Assembly: GCA_002401545.1 (NCBI GenBank)
Contig: NVTJ01000137.1
Coordinates: forward strand, 1-5,386
Direction: 5' to 3'
DNA length: 5,386 nt
DNA from: Alphaproteobacteria bacterium
GTDB lineage: Bacteria > Pseudomonadota > Alphaproteobacteria > Sphingomonadales > Emcibacteraceae
Each line of letters opens with the position of its first letter. Positions within the stretch are counted from its first letter, which is position 1. The position numbers and the translations under genes are program-made. Positions 1-5,386 of this stretch are shown piece by piece. The notes under the pieces are model-generated. The model was not told where the DNA came from. It was given only the letters and a program-made list of their open reading frames with translations, and made no database searches.

Positions 1-140
1 TGCCAAAGGAATGGCCTAAATTCCGCGATACAGTCACAGATAATTTCCGAATAATATCATTCCAGAATTTTCGGGTTTTGGAGTAGAATGAGTATAGTTT
101 AATTATTTGATTTAAAACAATAAAACAATATGTTATCCAA
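1..140. other. AT-rich non-coding flank, probable end of an integrated element
   Basis: I see no supportable gene here. The longest open stretch on the plus strand (positions 3-86, 27 codons, entering from the left edge) resembles nothing I recognise and could be chance or the tail of a gene outside the window. The part from about 87 to 140 is clearly richer in A and T than the genes to the right and contains an exact tandem octamer. Because the stretch lies on the side of the tRNA fragment where the rest of the tRNA should be but is not, I infer that it is the end of a foreign element. Nothing here identifies the element. Confidence 0.4.
114..129. repeat. Tandem octamer AAAACAAT x2
   Basis: AAAACAAT occurs at 114-121 and again, identically and without a gap, at 122-129. 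It lies 11 nt from the tRNA-derived block. Short direct repeats near an attachment core can be arm-type sites for a tyrosine recombinase or sites for its excisionase, but in AT-rich DNA two octamers may also arise by slippage. The repeat is seen directly; any role is speculation. Confidence 0.5.
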
Positions 141-184
141 TTGCAAATCCGTGTACACCGGTTCAAATCCGGTCCGCTCCTCCA
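141..184 (+). pseudogene. 3' half of a tRNA-Cys(GCA) gene; probable attachment site (attR-like)
   Basis: The block reads as the 3' part of tRNA-Cys: anticodon loop TTGCAAA (141-147) with anticodon GCA at 143-145, 3' anticodon strand TCCGT (148-152), T stem ACCGG/CCGGT (157-161 and 169-173) around loop TTCAAAT, 3' acceptor strand CCGCTCC (174-180), discriminator T at 181 and encoded CCA at 182-184. U73 is a tRNA-Cys identity element, which supports the assignment. The sequence upstream (136-140, TCCAA) cannot pair with TCCGT apart from its last base, and no D arm or GGAGCGG 5' acceptor strand precedes it. It is therefore not a functional tRNA. Tyrosine recombinases of phages and genomic islands often cross over in the anticodon loop and leave a duplicate of exactly this span. 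By that model the element lies to the left and the intact tRNA-Cys at its far end. Confidence 0.85.
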
Positions 185-1003
185 TCATTTATCTTGAAAG
201 CATCCGGGAAAAACCATCTCTCTTATGCTGTACCACTGATCTTTGCTGACCGCAGATAACAGCCCCTTGTTCTTATCATGGATCGTATAAGTCTCCCCAT
301 CCAGCAGACTGCGTACATAGCCACCGGCTTCGCTGAAGATAAGGCTGCCCGGCAAATGATCCCATGGCAGCGTCCGGTAATAAATTGAAAAATCCTTAAG
401 CCCTTTTGTCAAGGCTATATAATCATACCCGGCACAAAAAGCCGGACGGTTCCGGCTGAATTTTTTTATGTTTTCCCGGGCCATCAACTTAAGTTTTTCA
501 GGAAAGCGGTTAATATGCGCCGCCGCGATCATCTTTTCCGGATCAAATTTCCGGGCCGCAAGCTTTATTCTTTTTCCGTCAATGAAGGCCCCCGCGCCTT
601 TTTCCGCCATGGTAATCTCGTCACTGACCGGCAAATATATCCAGGCGGCGACCGCTTCACCCTTGCGCAGTTCTGTCAGCATGAGAGCAAATTTCTGATC
701 CCCTTTGACAAAATTATTGGTGCCGTCAACGGGATCAATCAGAAAGCCCTGTTCCGCCGTGATAACCCCCTGCAGCAGGTCCGGTTTTGCGGCAATGACT
801 TCCTCACCGGCGACAACCGCAGCGGGAAACATCGCCAACAGTTCCTCTGACAAAGCCTGTTCGGTTTCTATATCCGCAATAGTAACCAGATCCCCCGGTG
901 ATTTTGCGCTGATATCCCCCTCGGCAAGATTTTTAAATCGCGGCAGGATTTTCTCTCTGGCGAGGCGGATGACTATTTCGCTGATGCGCTCAAGGTCACT
1001 CAA
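185..1003 (-). CDS. Inositol monophosphatase family phosphatase, substrate unknown
   Basis: This is a 272-residue protein of the usual length for the Mg2+-dependent, Li+-sensitive phosphatase family (SuhB, CysQ and HisN types), probably cytoplasmic. Visible metal-site motifs are GEE (66-68), DPVDGTNNF (90-98, with D90 and D93 as ligands) and W214-D215, followed by SEAGG (224-228). The WD segment reads PWDHLPG instead of the common WDxAAG, so I do not assign it to SuhB, CysQ or HisN; inositol phosphate, PAP and histidinol phosphate all remain possible substrates. The start is TTG at 1003-1001: an in-frame TGA lies 11 codons upstream, there is no ATG or GTG between, and the next internal Met is residue 58. 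GGA sits 7 nt before the TTG. The start overlaps the hflX stop (TTGA, 4 nt), which suggests translational coupling. Its stop codon directly abuts the CCA of the convergent tRNA fragment, so integration there left the gene intact. Confidence 0.9.
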   Translation of the reverse strand: MSDLERISEIVIRLAREKILPRFKNLAEGDISAKSPGDLVTIADIETEQALSEELLAMFPAAVVAGEEVIAAKPDLLQGVITAEQGFLIDPVDGTNNFVKGDQKFALMLTELRKGEAVAAWIYLPVSDEITMAEKGAGAFIDGKRIKLAARKFDPEKMIAAAHINRFPEKLKLMARENIKKFSRNRPAFCAGYDYIALTKGLKDFSIYYRTLPWDHLPGSLIFSEAGGYVRSLLDGETYTIHDKNKGLLSAVSKDQWYSIREMVFPGCFQDK

Positions 1004-2439
1004 TCGACAATCCGGCCAATCAAAGTGGGATTTTTCTCAATCCGCCCGCGTAATTTTGCGTCAATCCGCGCCTTGAGTATGGTTTCCCTCTCTGTATCTT
1101 CACGGCCTATAACCTCGCCGTGTTTATACATCCACGCCATGGCGGCCCCCTGATCATGGGCATAGGCTATTTTCAGGATTTCATCACCTTTGGCCAGCAT
1201 GTCATTTAACGCCGAACGGAAGTCATCGCAGCCTTCCCCGGTCACGGCGGACAGCAGGCTTACATTCTGTTTGAGTGCCGCCAGATTTTCAAATACCTGC
1301 CGCTGCTCATCATCCAGAAGATCGATCTTGCTCCAGACTTCATAGATTGGGCAATCCGCGCCCTCTTCCAGCCCCAAAGACAAGAGAACAGCCATAACAT
1401 CCTCTTTCTGGGCCTCGGTATCAGGGTGGGAAATATCGCGAACATGGAGGATAAGGTCGGCCTCCATCACCTCTTCTAAAGTTGCCTTGAATGCCGCAAC
1501 AAGCTGTATCGGCAATGCCGAAATGAAACCAACCGTGTCGGAGAGAATTGCTTTTTTCCCCGGCACCAGATTAATTTCCCGCATGGTCGGATCAAGGGTG
1601 GCAAACAACATATTCTCCGCCAATACATCGGCATCTGTCAGATAGTTGAACAGGGTGGATTTCCCCGCATTGGTATAGCCCACCATGGCAACAACAGGAA
1701 TTTGGTTTTTCTTGCGGCCGGAACGATGAAGGGCGCGGGTTCTGCTCACGTCGTCAAGCTGTTTGCCAATACGCGTAATCCGTTCACCAATCTGGCGCCG
1801 GTCAGATTCAATCTGAGATTCACCGGGACCGCCGAGGAAGCCAAATCCGCCGCGCTGTCTTTCCAGATGGGTCCATGACCGCACAAGACGGCTCTTTTCA
1901 TAGGTGAGATGGGCGAGTTCCACCTGAAGAACGCCTTCTTTTGTCTGCGCCCTTTCACCAAAAATTTCCAGAATCAATCCGGTACGGTCAATGACTTTAA
2001 CTTTTAAAAGACGTTCAATATTGCGCTGTTGCCCCGGGGTCAGTTCACAATCCAGAATGACTAGTTCGATATTTTTCAGAGATATAATATCCGCCATCTC
2101 CAGCAACTTGCCTTTTCCTATATAGGTGGCCGGCGTCAGTTTTGACAGGCGAACGATAAGTGACTGCACCACATTCATGTGAAGAGCGTGACACAAGCTG
2201 ACCGCTTCTTCAAGCCGGGCTTGCGGTGTACGCTGAGACGATGGTGGCCGCAGCCTGACAGATGGCCGTGTCTTATGGCAGGGATGCAAAACCAGAACTT
2301 TGGTGCCGGAAACCTGACCCAGAGGAGCATCGCCATCAACGGGGCCATTATCAGGGCCATCATCAGGGGACGGCCCCCGATCCAGAGTTATTTCTTTCTT
2401 AACCAACTTAATCTGGTCAGAATCTATCCCTTTTATCAT
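1000..2439 (-). CDS. hflX: Ribosome-associated GTPase HflX
   Basis: HflX is a GTPase that binds the 50S subunit and can split stalled or hibernating 70S ribosomes, notably after heat stress. The 479 residues show the family layout. An N-terminal HflX domain contains PATYIGKGK (103-111), a coiled linker follows with the glycine-rich RGGFGFLGGPGESQIE stretch (196-211), and a G domain has G1 GYTNAGKST (254-262), G2 TLDPT (281-285), G3 DTVGF (301-305) and G5 SAVTGEG (397-403). G4 is SKID (370-373) where NKxD is expected. Residues 21-47 form an acidic Asp/Gly/Pro-rich, low-complexity extension ahead of the conserved domain, probably disordered. The ATG at 2439 is preceded by AAGAG at 5 nt spacing and lies 14 nt after the hfq stop. 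The hfq-hflX order matches the common proteobacterial arrangement and implies co-transcription. The gene is intact apart from the G4 change. Confidence 0.96.
   Translation of the reverse strand: MIKGIDSDQIKLVKKEITLDRGPSPDDGPDNGPVDGDAPLGQVSGTKVLVLHPCHKTRPSVRLRPPSSQRTPQARLEEAVSLCHALHMNVVQSLIVRLSKLTPATYIGKGKLLEMADIISLKNIELVILDCELTPGQQRNIERLLKVKVIDRTGLILEIFGERAQTKEGVLQVELAHLTYEKSRLVRSWTHLERQRGGFGFLGGPGESQIESDRRQIGERITRIGKQLDDVSRTRALHRSGRKKNQIPVVAMVGYTNAGKSTLFNYLTDADVLAENMLFATLDPTMREINLVPGKKAILSDTVGFISALPIQLVAAFKATLEEVMEADLILHVRDISHPDTEAQKEDVMAVLLSLGLEEGADCPIYEVWSKIDLLDDEQRQVFENLAALKQNVSLLSAVTGEGCDDFRSALNDMLAKGDEILKIAYAHDQGAAMAWMYKHGEVIGREDTERETILKARIDAKLRGRIEKNPTLIGRIVD
2342..2365. repeat. 12-bp tandem repeat inside hflX
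   Basis: GGGCCATTATCA (2342-2353) is followed directly by GGGCCATCATCA (2354-2365); 11 of 12 bases are identical. On the coding strand this gives the repeated peptide DDGP-DNGP, followed by the similar VDGD, in the acidic N-terminal extension of HflX. The pattern fits in-frame slippage expansion in a disordered segment. It is a small repeat and may vary in length between related strains. Confidence 0.7.
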
Positions 2440-2453
2440 GAATGCTCTTGGTA

Positions 2454-2702
2454 TTAATCCTGATTTTCGGCATCAGCCGCATCAAACAATGTGATCGGGC
2501 CGCCCGGCATTATGGTCGAAATAGCGTGTTTATAAACCAGTTGAACACTGGAATCCCGACGCAGGAGAATGCAAAAATTATCAAACCAGGTAATAATGCC
2601 CTGAAGTTTTACACCGTTGACGAGAAAAACTGTAATAGGTGTTTTGTTTTTACGGATATGGTTTAGGAATGAGTCCTGTAGATTATGATTTTTTTCAGAC
2701 AT
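2454..2702 (-). CDS. hfq: RNA chaperone Hfq
   Basis: Hfq is a hexameric Sm-like protein that binds small RNAs and mRNA A-rich tracts, promotes their pairing and affects mRNA stability. The 82-residue protein has the complete fold: N-terminal helix with NLQDSFLN (7-14), Sm1 with TVFLVNGVKLQG (24-35) and FDNF (40-43), and Sm2 with VYKHAIST (56-63). Proximal-face uridine-binding residues appear as Q9, F43, K58 and H59, distal-face residues as F26, V31 and K32, and the basic rim as R17 and K18. The C-terminal tail after residue 70 is short and acidic (DAADAENQD), unlike the long tail of E. coli Hfq but usual for alphaproteobacteria. The ATG at 2702 has GGA at 2712-2710, 7 nt upstream. It is first gene of a likely hfq-hflX-phosphatase unit. 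Hfq represses its own mRNA in several bacteria; nothing in the sequence tests that here. Confidence 0.98.
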   Translation of the reverse strand: MSEKNHNLQDSFLNHIRKNKTPITVFLVNGVKLQGIITWFDNFCILLRRDSSVQLVYKHAISTIMPGGPITLFDAADAENQD

Positions 2703-2825
2703 TTATACATCCATTCTTCTATTTATGATTGGTTATTGCTTTTTTAAGAACAAATCACTAGTAGCAATAGTCTATCACAGGCCAACAATTCTTCAAACTA
2801 TAAGATCATATTATTATGAAAATTC
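2703..2825. other. trkH-hfq intergenic region, no clear terminator
   Basis: These 123 nt separate the trkH stop from the hfq start and form the only gap of note within the gene block. On the minus strand I find no GC-rich hairpin followed by a T run after trkH, so trkAH transcripts may run on into hfq or end by Rho. A 7-bp inverted repeat TATTGCT/AGCAATA (2763-2769 and 2734-2740) with a 22-nt loop lacks a following T run. Just before hfq there is a three-codon open frame ATG-GAT-GTA-TAA (2714-2703) that ends exactly at the hfq ATG; it overlaps the presumed Shine-Dalgarno GGA. Confidence 0.6.
2769..2796 (-). promoter_or_regulatory. Candidate sigma-70-type promoter for hfq
   Basis: On the minus strand TTGAAG (2796-2791) is followed after 16 nt by TAGACT (2774-2769). 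Each matches four of six bases of TTGACA and TATAAT, and the second is preceded by TGA, giving an extended -10 TGn. A start near 2762 would give a leader of about 60 nt before the hfq ATG. Other weak hexamer pairs exist in this AT-rich gap, so this is the best of several candidates and not a firm call. Confidence 0.35.
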
Positions 2826-4286
2826 TTAATTTTTCCAGAAAGACGGCATTAAAAACACCAACAGGGCAATGATTTCCAGCCGGCCGATTATCATCGCAAA
2901 AGAACTCAGCCATTTTCCGGCATAAGGAAGACTGTGATAGCCTATAAAATCCGGACTGAACAAAGGAATAAGCCCGCCTGCACTGAAAATGCCCGTCACG
3001 CTCAGGCCAAGGCTTGATTGAATGTCATACCCCATCATCCCGAAAAGAATGGTGATGACTGCCAGCGCCGAAATAAAAAGAAACAGCAAAGTCCATATGG
3101 AAACCATTACCGGCTGTGATACAACATTTCCATTGAAAGAAACCGGGGTAACCCCGCTGGGATAGGTCAGCCGGCTGACCTCTTTGTCCGCATGGCGTTT
3201 TATCAAACTGATTCGTAATATCTTAAATCCGCCAGCCGTTGATCCCGTCGTCCCCCCGATAAAGAGCAAAACCATACAGATTATAATCACTGCCAGGGGT
3301 AATGAGGTCGCATGGTCCGGCAAAAAACCGGTTGTTGTCATAGTTGAAACCGCTGTGAAGACGGCTATTCCGGCTTTTTGCAATATACCGACCTCTGTCA
3401 TATCCGCAGATATGACGATAGCCAGAAAAATCAGTAACGCGGCGACAAGCAACAGATAAAGAAAGGTAAAAATTTCCGGATCCTGACCATATATACTTGC
3501 CCGCCCCCGTTTCAGAAAGGCCCAATGAAATGTCATGTTGGTGGCGGCAAAAATCATGAAAGGAATCAAGGTAAATTCCGTTAAGCCATTCATCGAATTG
3601 ACTCCCGAGGCACCCTGACTGATAAAGCCGCCACTTGACAATGTGGCCATCGCCAGCAGCATGGCATCAAAACCCCCCATGCCAAAAATAACCAGCAGGA
3701 TCATACAAGCGAGAGTCATGCCCGCATAAATCCCGAAAAGCGGTGTCAGGGCATATCTCATATGCGCCAGCAAATCATCTCCTTCACCGTGGGGCAGGAC
3801 ACTGCGAAACAAACCCATACCGCCAATGGAGGAAAGCGGCAAAATGGCAATGGCCATCACAAAGACCAATATACCGCCCAGCCATTGCAACAAGGCGCGC
3901 CAGAAAAGCAGGGTTGCCGGCACAAGGTCAAGATTCGTGACCAGACTGGAACCGGTCGTTGTCAAGGCTGAAGAGGTTTCAAAATAGGCATCCGTAAGCT
4001 TGGTCATAAAACCTGTAATCATAAAAGGCAGTGAGGCAAACAGCGGCAGTCCGAACCAGACCACAATCATCAACATAATAATCTCATGCCGTGAGGCCCT
4101 GTCTTTCGGACACTGGAAGGAAAGAAACAAAGCCCCGCCGATAAAAACAGTGAAGAGTGAACTGACGAAAAAAGGCAATATCAAATTCCTTTCCTCAGCA
4201 ACAAGAGCAACAATGATCGGCAACAGTTCACAAAAGCCAAGAGCCATGAGCAGACAGCCAATAATATTACCAATCCGTGCGCCCAT
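2826..4286 (-). CDS. trkH: Trk K+ uptake channel subunit TrkH
   Basis: TrkH is the inner-membrane, dimeric K+-conducting subunit of the Trk system and is gated by the cytoplasmic nucleotide-binding ring TrkA. The 486 residues are hydrophobic throughout with many membrane segments. The four pseudo-repeats show their selectivity-filter loops: SSALTTTGSS (105-114), TLSSGGFI (215-222), STMTTTGF (314-321) and TGIFSAGG (431-438), each with a filter glycine. The intramembrane gating loop of the third repeat is visible as GGTTGSTAGGFK (344-355), and the C-terminal GRLE (468-471) followed by PSFWKN is a family hallmark. The length is normal and no filter residue is missing. The ATG lies 1 nt after the trkA stop (TAA-T-ATG), with GGA 11 nt upstream inside trkA, so the two partners are probably translated together. 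TrkH is preferred over TrkG or KtrB because of its length, the adjacent two-domain TrkA and the C-terminal motif. Confidence 0.96.
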   Translation of the reverse strand: MGARIGNIIGCLLMALGFCELLPIIVALVAEERNLILPFFVSSLFTVFIGGALFLSFQCPKDRASRHEIIMLMIVVWFGLPLFASLPFMITGFMTKLTDAYFETSSALTTTGSSLVTNLDLVPATLLFWRALLQWLGGILVFVMAIAILPLSSIGGMGLFRSVLPHGEGDDLLAHMRYALTPLFGIYAGMTLACMILLVIFGMGGFDAMLLAMATLSSGGFISQGASGVNSMNGLTEFTLIPFMIFAATNMTFHWAFLKRGRASIYGQDPEIFTFLYLLLVAALLIFLAIVISADMTEVGILQKAGIAVFTAVSTMTTTGFLPDHATSLPLAVIIICMVLLFIGGTTGSTAGGFKILRISLIKRHADKEVSRLTYPSGVTPVSFNGNVVSQPVMVSIWTLLFLFISALAVITILFGMMGYDIQSSLGLSVTGIFSAGGLIPLFSPDFIGYHSLPYAGKWLSSFAMIIGRLEIIALLVFLMPSFWKN

Positions 4287-4287
4287 A

Positions 4288-5386
4288 TTAGAAATATTCC
4301 AGACGGACAGAGAAGAGTTCTTCTACTTTTTTGATCATTTCAAGGCGGGTGAAGATCACCACAATATCGTCCGGCTTGATGATGGTCCCGCCTCTGGGCA
4401 CAATAACCATGTCACCACGGACAACGGAGCCGATAATGATACCTGCGGGCAACCTGACCTCCCTGAGCGGCCTGCCAACCAGAGGCGAAGTTTCAAGGGC
4501 CACGGCTTCCAGCACCTCTGCCGCGCCACCCGCCAGATTCTGCAATGACCTTATCCGTCCACGCCGCATATGTTGCAGGATGCTGGATACGGTCGTCTGT
4601 CTTGGGTCAACAAAGGCATCAATGCCAACAGAATAGGTCATCGGACCAAAGGTATGATTATTAATCAGGGTAATGGCACGGCGGCATCCGGCCTGTTTTG
4701 CCAGCAAAGACGACAGAATATTCACTTTGTCATCATTGGTAACAGCAATGATCGTCTCCGCCGCCTTGACATTGGCTTCCTTCTGAATATCCACATCAAG
4801 AGCATCGCCGTTAAGGACAATGGCCTTTGGAATATTTTTGGCAATATCTCTGGCCTTTTCGGGATCTATTTCGATGATTTTTATCTGGATTTTTGCATCA
4901 TTCCCGATCAGTTTATGAGCAATAAAAGCCCCCACATTTCCGCCACCGACAATGATAATCCGCCGGGCTTCCACCTCATCACGTCCAAAAACACTCAAGG
5001 CCCTTTCCACATGATCACTCTCGGCGACAAAATAAATGTTATCCCCGATCAGAAGCTGGTCATCGCTGGACGGGATGATCAGTTTGCCATCACGAATGAT
5101 GCTGGTGACGATGATATTCAGGTCAGGAAATAATTCTGTCAATTGACGCAGCGGCGTGTCCACCACCGGGCAATCTTCGCGGAGCCGCACCCCCACAGCC
5201 CGAACCCTGTCATCGCAAAATGACACCATATCAAAGGCACCCGGCACTTCCAGCCGCCTGATCACAGCCTGTGCCACTTCTATTTCCGGCGAAATAATAA
5301 CGTCAATGGGCATATGATCCCGGCTGAAAAGATCCTGCCACATGGATGGTAAATAGTTTTGTGCCCGAACACGGGCTATCTTTTTC
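4288..5386 (-). CDS. trkA: Trk system K+ uptake regulator TrkA, 5' end outside window
   Basis: TrkA is the cytoplasmic ring that gates TrkH in response to ATP/ADP and NAD(H). The reading frame is open to the right edge, so the ATG at 5343 is internal: the 14 codons before it encode IARVRAQNYLPS-type sequence found before MWxDLFSRDH in TrkA. About 365 residues are visible; a full TrkA is near 458, so roughly the first 90, including the first GxGxxG, are missing. Counting from the edge, there is the end of the first RCK-N domain, a first RCK-C domain (about 50-125), a second RCK-N domain with GGGNVG (147-152) and acidic IEID (171-174) for the nucleotide ribose, and a second RCK-C domain (about 289-363). 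The protein ends normally with LEYF. Directly downstream is its channel partner trkH. In many alphaproteobacteria ntrX precedes trkA; whether it does here cannot be seen. Confidence 0.96.
   Translation of the reverse strand, partial: KKIARVRAQNYLPSMWQDLFSRDHMPIDVIISPEIEVAQAVIRRLEVPGAFDMVSFCDDRVRAVGVRLREDCPVVDTPLRQLTELFPDLNIIVTSIIRDGKLIIPSSDDQLLIGDNIYFVAESDHVERALSVFGRDEVEARRIIIVGGGNVGAFIAHKLIGNDAKIQIKIIEIDPEKARDIAKNIPKAIVLNGDALDVDIQKEANVKAAETIIAVTNDDKVNILSSLLAKQAGCRRAITLINNHTFGPMTYSVGIDAFVDPRQTTVSSILQHMRRGRIRSLQNLAGGAAEVLEAVALETSPLVGRPLREVRLPAGIIIGSVVRGDMVIVPRGGTIIKPDDIVVIFTRLEMIKKVEELFSVRLEYF

Noticed and set aside
62..81. Small hairpin CCAGAA/TTTTGG in the left flank as a terminator.
   Set aside because: It has six weak pairs including a G-T and is followed by AGTAGAATG, not a T run.
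3..86. Open frame entering from the left edge on the plus strand (27 codons, stop TAG at 84-86), possibly the end of an integrase or other element gene.
   Set aside because: It is too short, has no recognisable motif and no visible start. An open run of this length is expected by chance, and the opposite strand has a similar one.
97..184. Complete tRNA-Cys gene, or a tRNA-Cys split by a group I intron in the anticodon loop.
   Set aside because: The bases before 141 give no D arm, no 5' acceptor strand and no pairing with the 3' anticodon strand. I see no group I core elements in 1-140, though most of an intron could lie outside the window, so the intron idea is unlikely but not excluded.
2734..2769. 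Inverted repeat TATTGCT/AGCAATA between trkH and hfq as a terminator.
   Set aside because: The stem is short and AT-rich, the loop is 22 nt, and no T run follows the second arm on either strand.
4000..5133. Long plus-strand open frames opposite trkH and trkA (4000-4548 and 4570-5133).
   Set aside because: They lie wholly within well-supported minus-strand genes, have no recognisable domains and look like antisense shadows of the coding strand.
4288..5343. trkA starting at the ATG at 5343 as a short 351-residue protein.
   Set aside because: The frame continues to the window edge and encodes conserved TrkA sequence before that Met, so the Met is internal and the gene is cut by the window, not truncated in the genome.

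Overview
This window looks like alphaproteobacterial chromosome. The Hfq core is of alphaproteobacterial type (for example the WFDNFC stretch), and the order trkA-trkH, hfq, hflX resembles the conserved alphaproteobacterial block that often lies downstream of ntrYX. The order and genus cannot be told from this window. The coding part carries five genes, all on the minus strand.

Layout from right to left, the direction of transcription: the C-terminal four-fifths of trkA runs off the right edge and is followed after 1 nt by trkH; together they encode a Trk K+ uptake system. A 123-nt gap has no convincing terminator and holds a plausible sigma-70-type promoter. After it come hfq (RNA chaperone), hflX (ribosome-associated GTPase, 14 nt downstream) and an inositol-monophosphatase-family phosphatase. 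The phosphatase starts at a TTG that overlaps the hflX stop codon. The tight spacing suggests two transcription units, trkAH and hfq-hflX-phosphatase, with read-through between them possible.

The least ordinary part is the left end. Positions 141-184 on the plus strand are the 3' half of a tRNA-Cys(GCA) gene, from the anticodon loop through T arm, acceptor strand, U73 and CCA. The D arm, the 5' acceptor strand and the 5' side of the anticodon stem are absent. The sequence to its left (1-140) is AT-rich, has no supportable gene and carries a tandem octamer. This is the classic look of the distal attachment site of an element integrated into a tRNA gene. The element would lie to the left of position 141, outside the window, with the intact tRNA-Cys at its far end. 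The tRNA CCA directly abuts the stop codon of the convergent phosphatase gene.

No novel multi-gene system is visible. The points worth follow-up are the att-like tRNA fragment, a changed G4 motif in HflX (SKID for NKxD) and a divergent active-site segment in the phosphatase.
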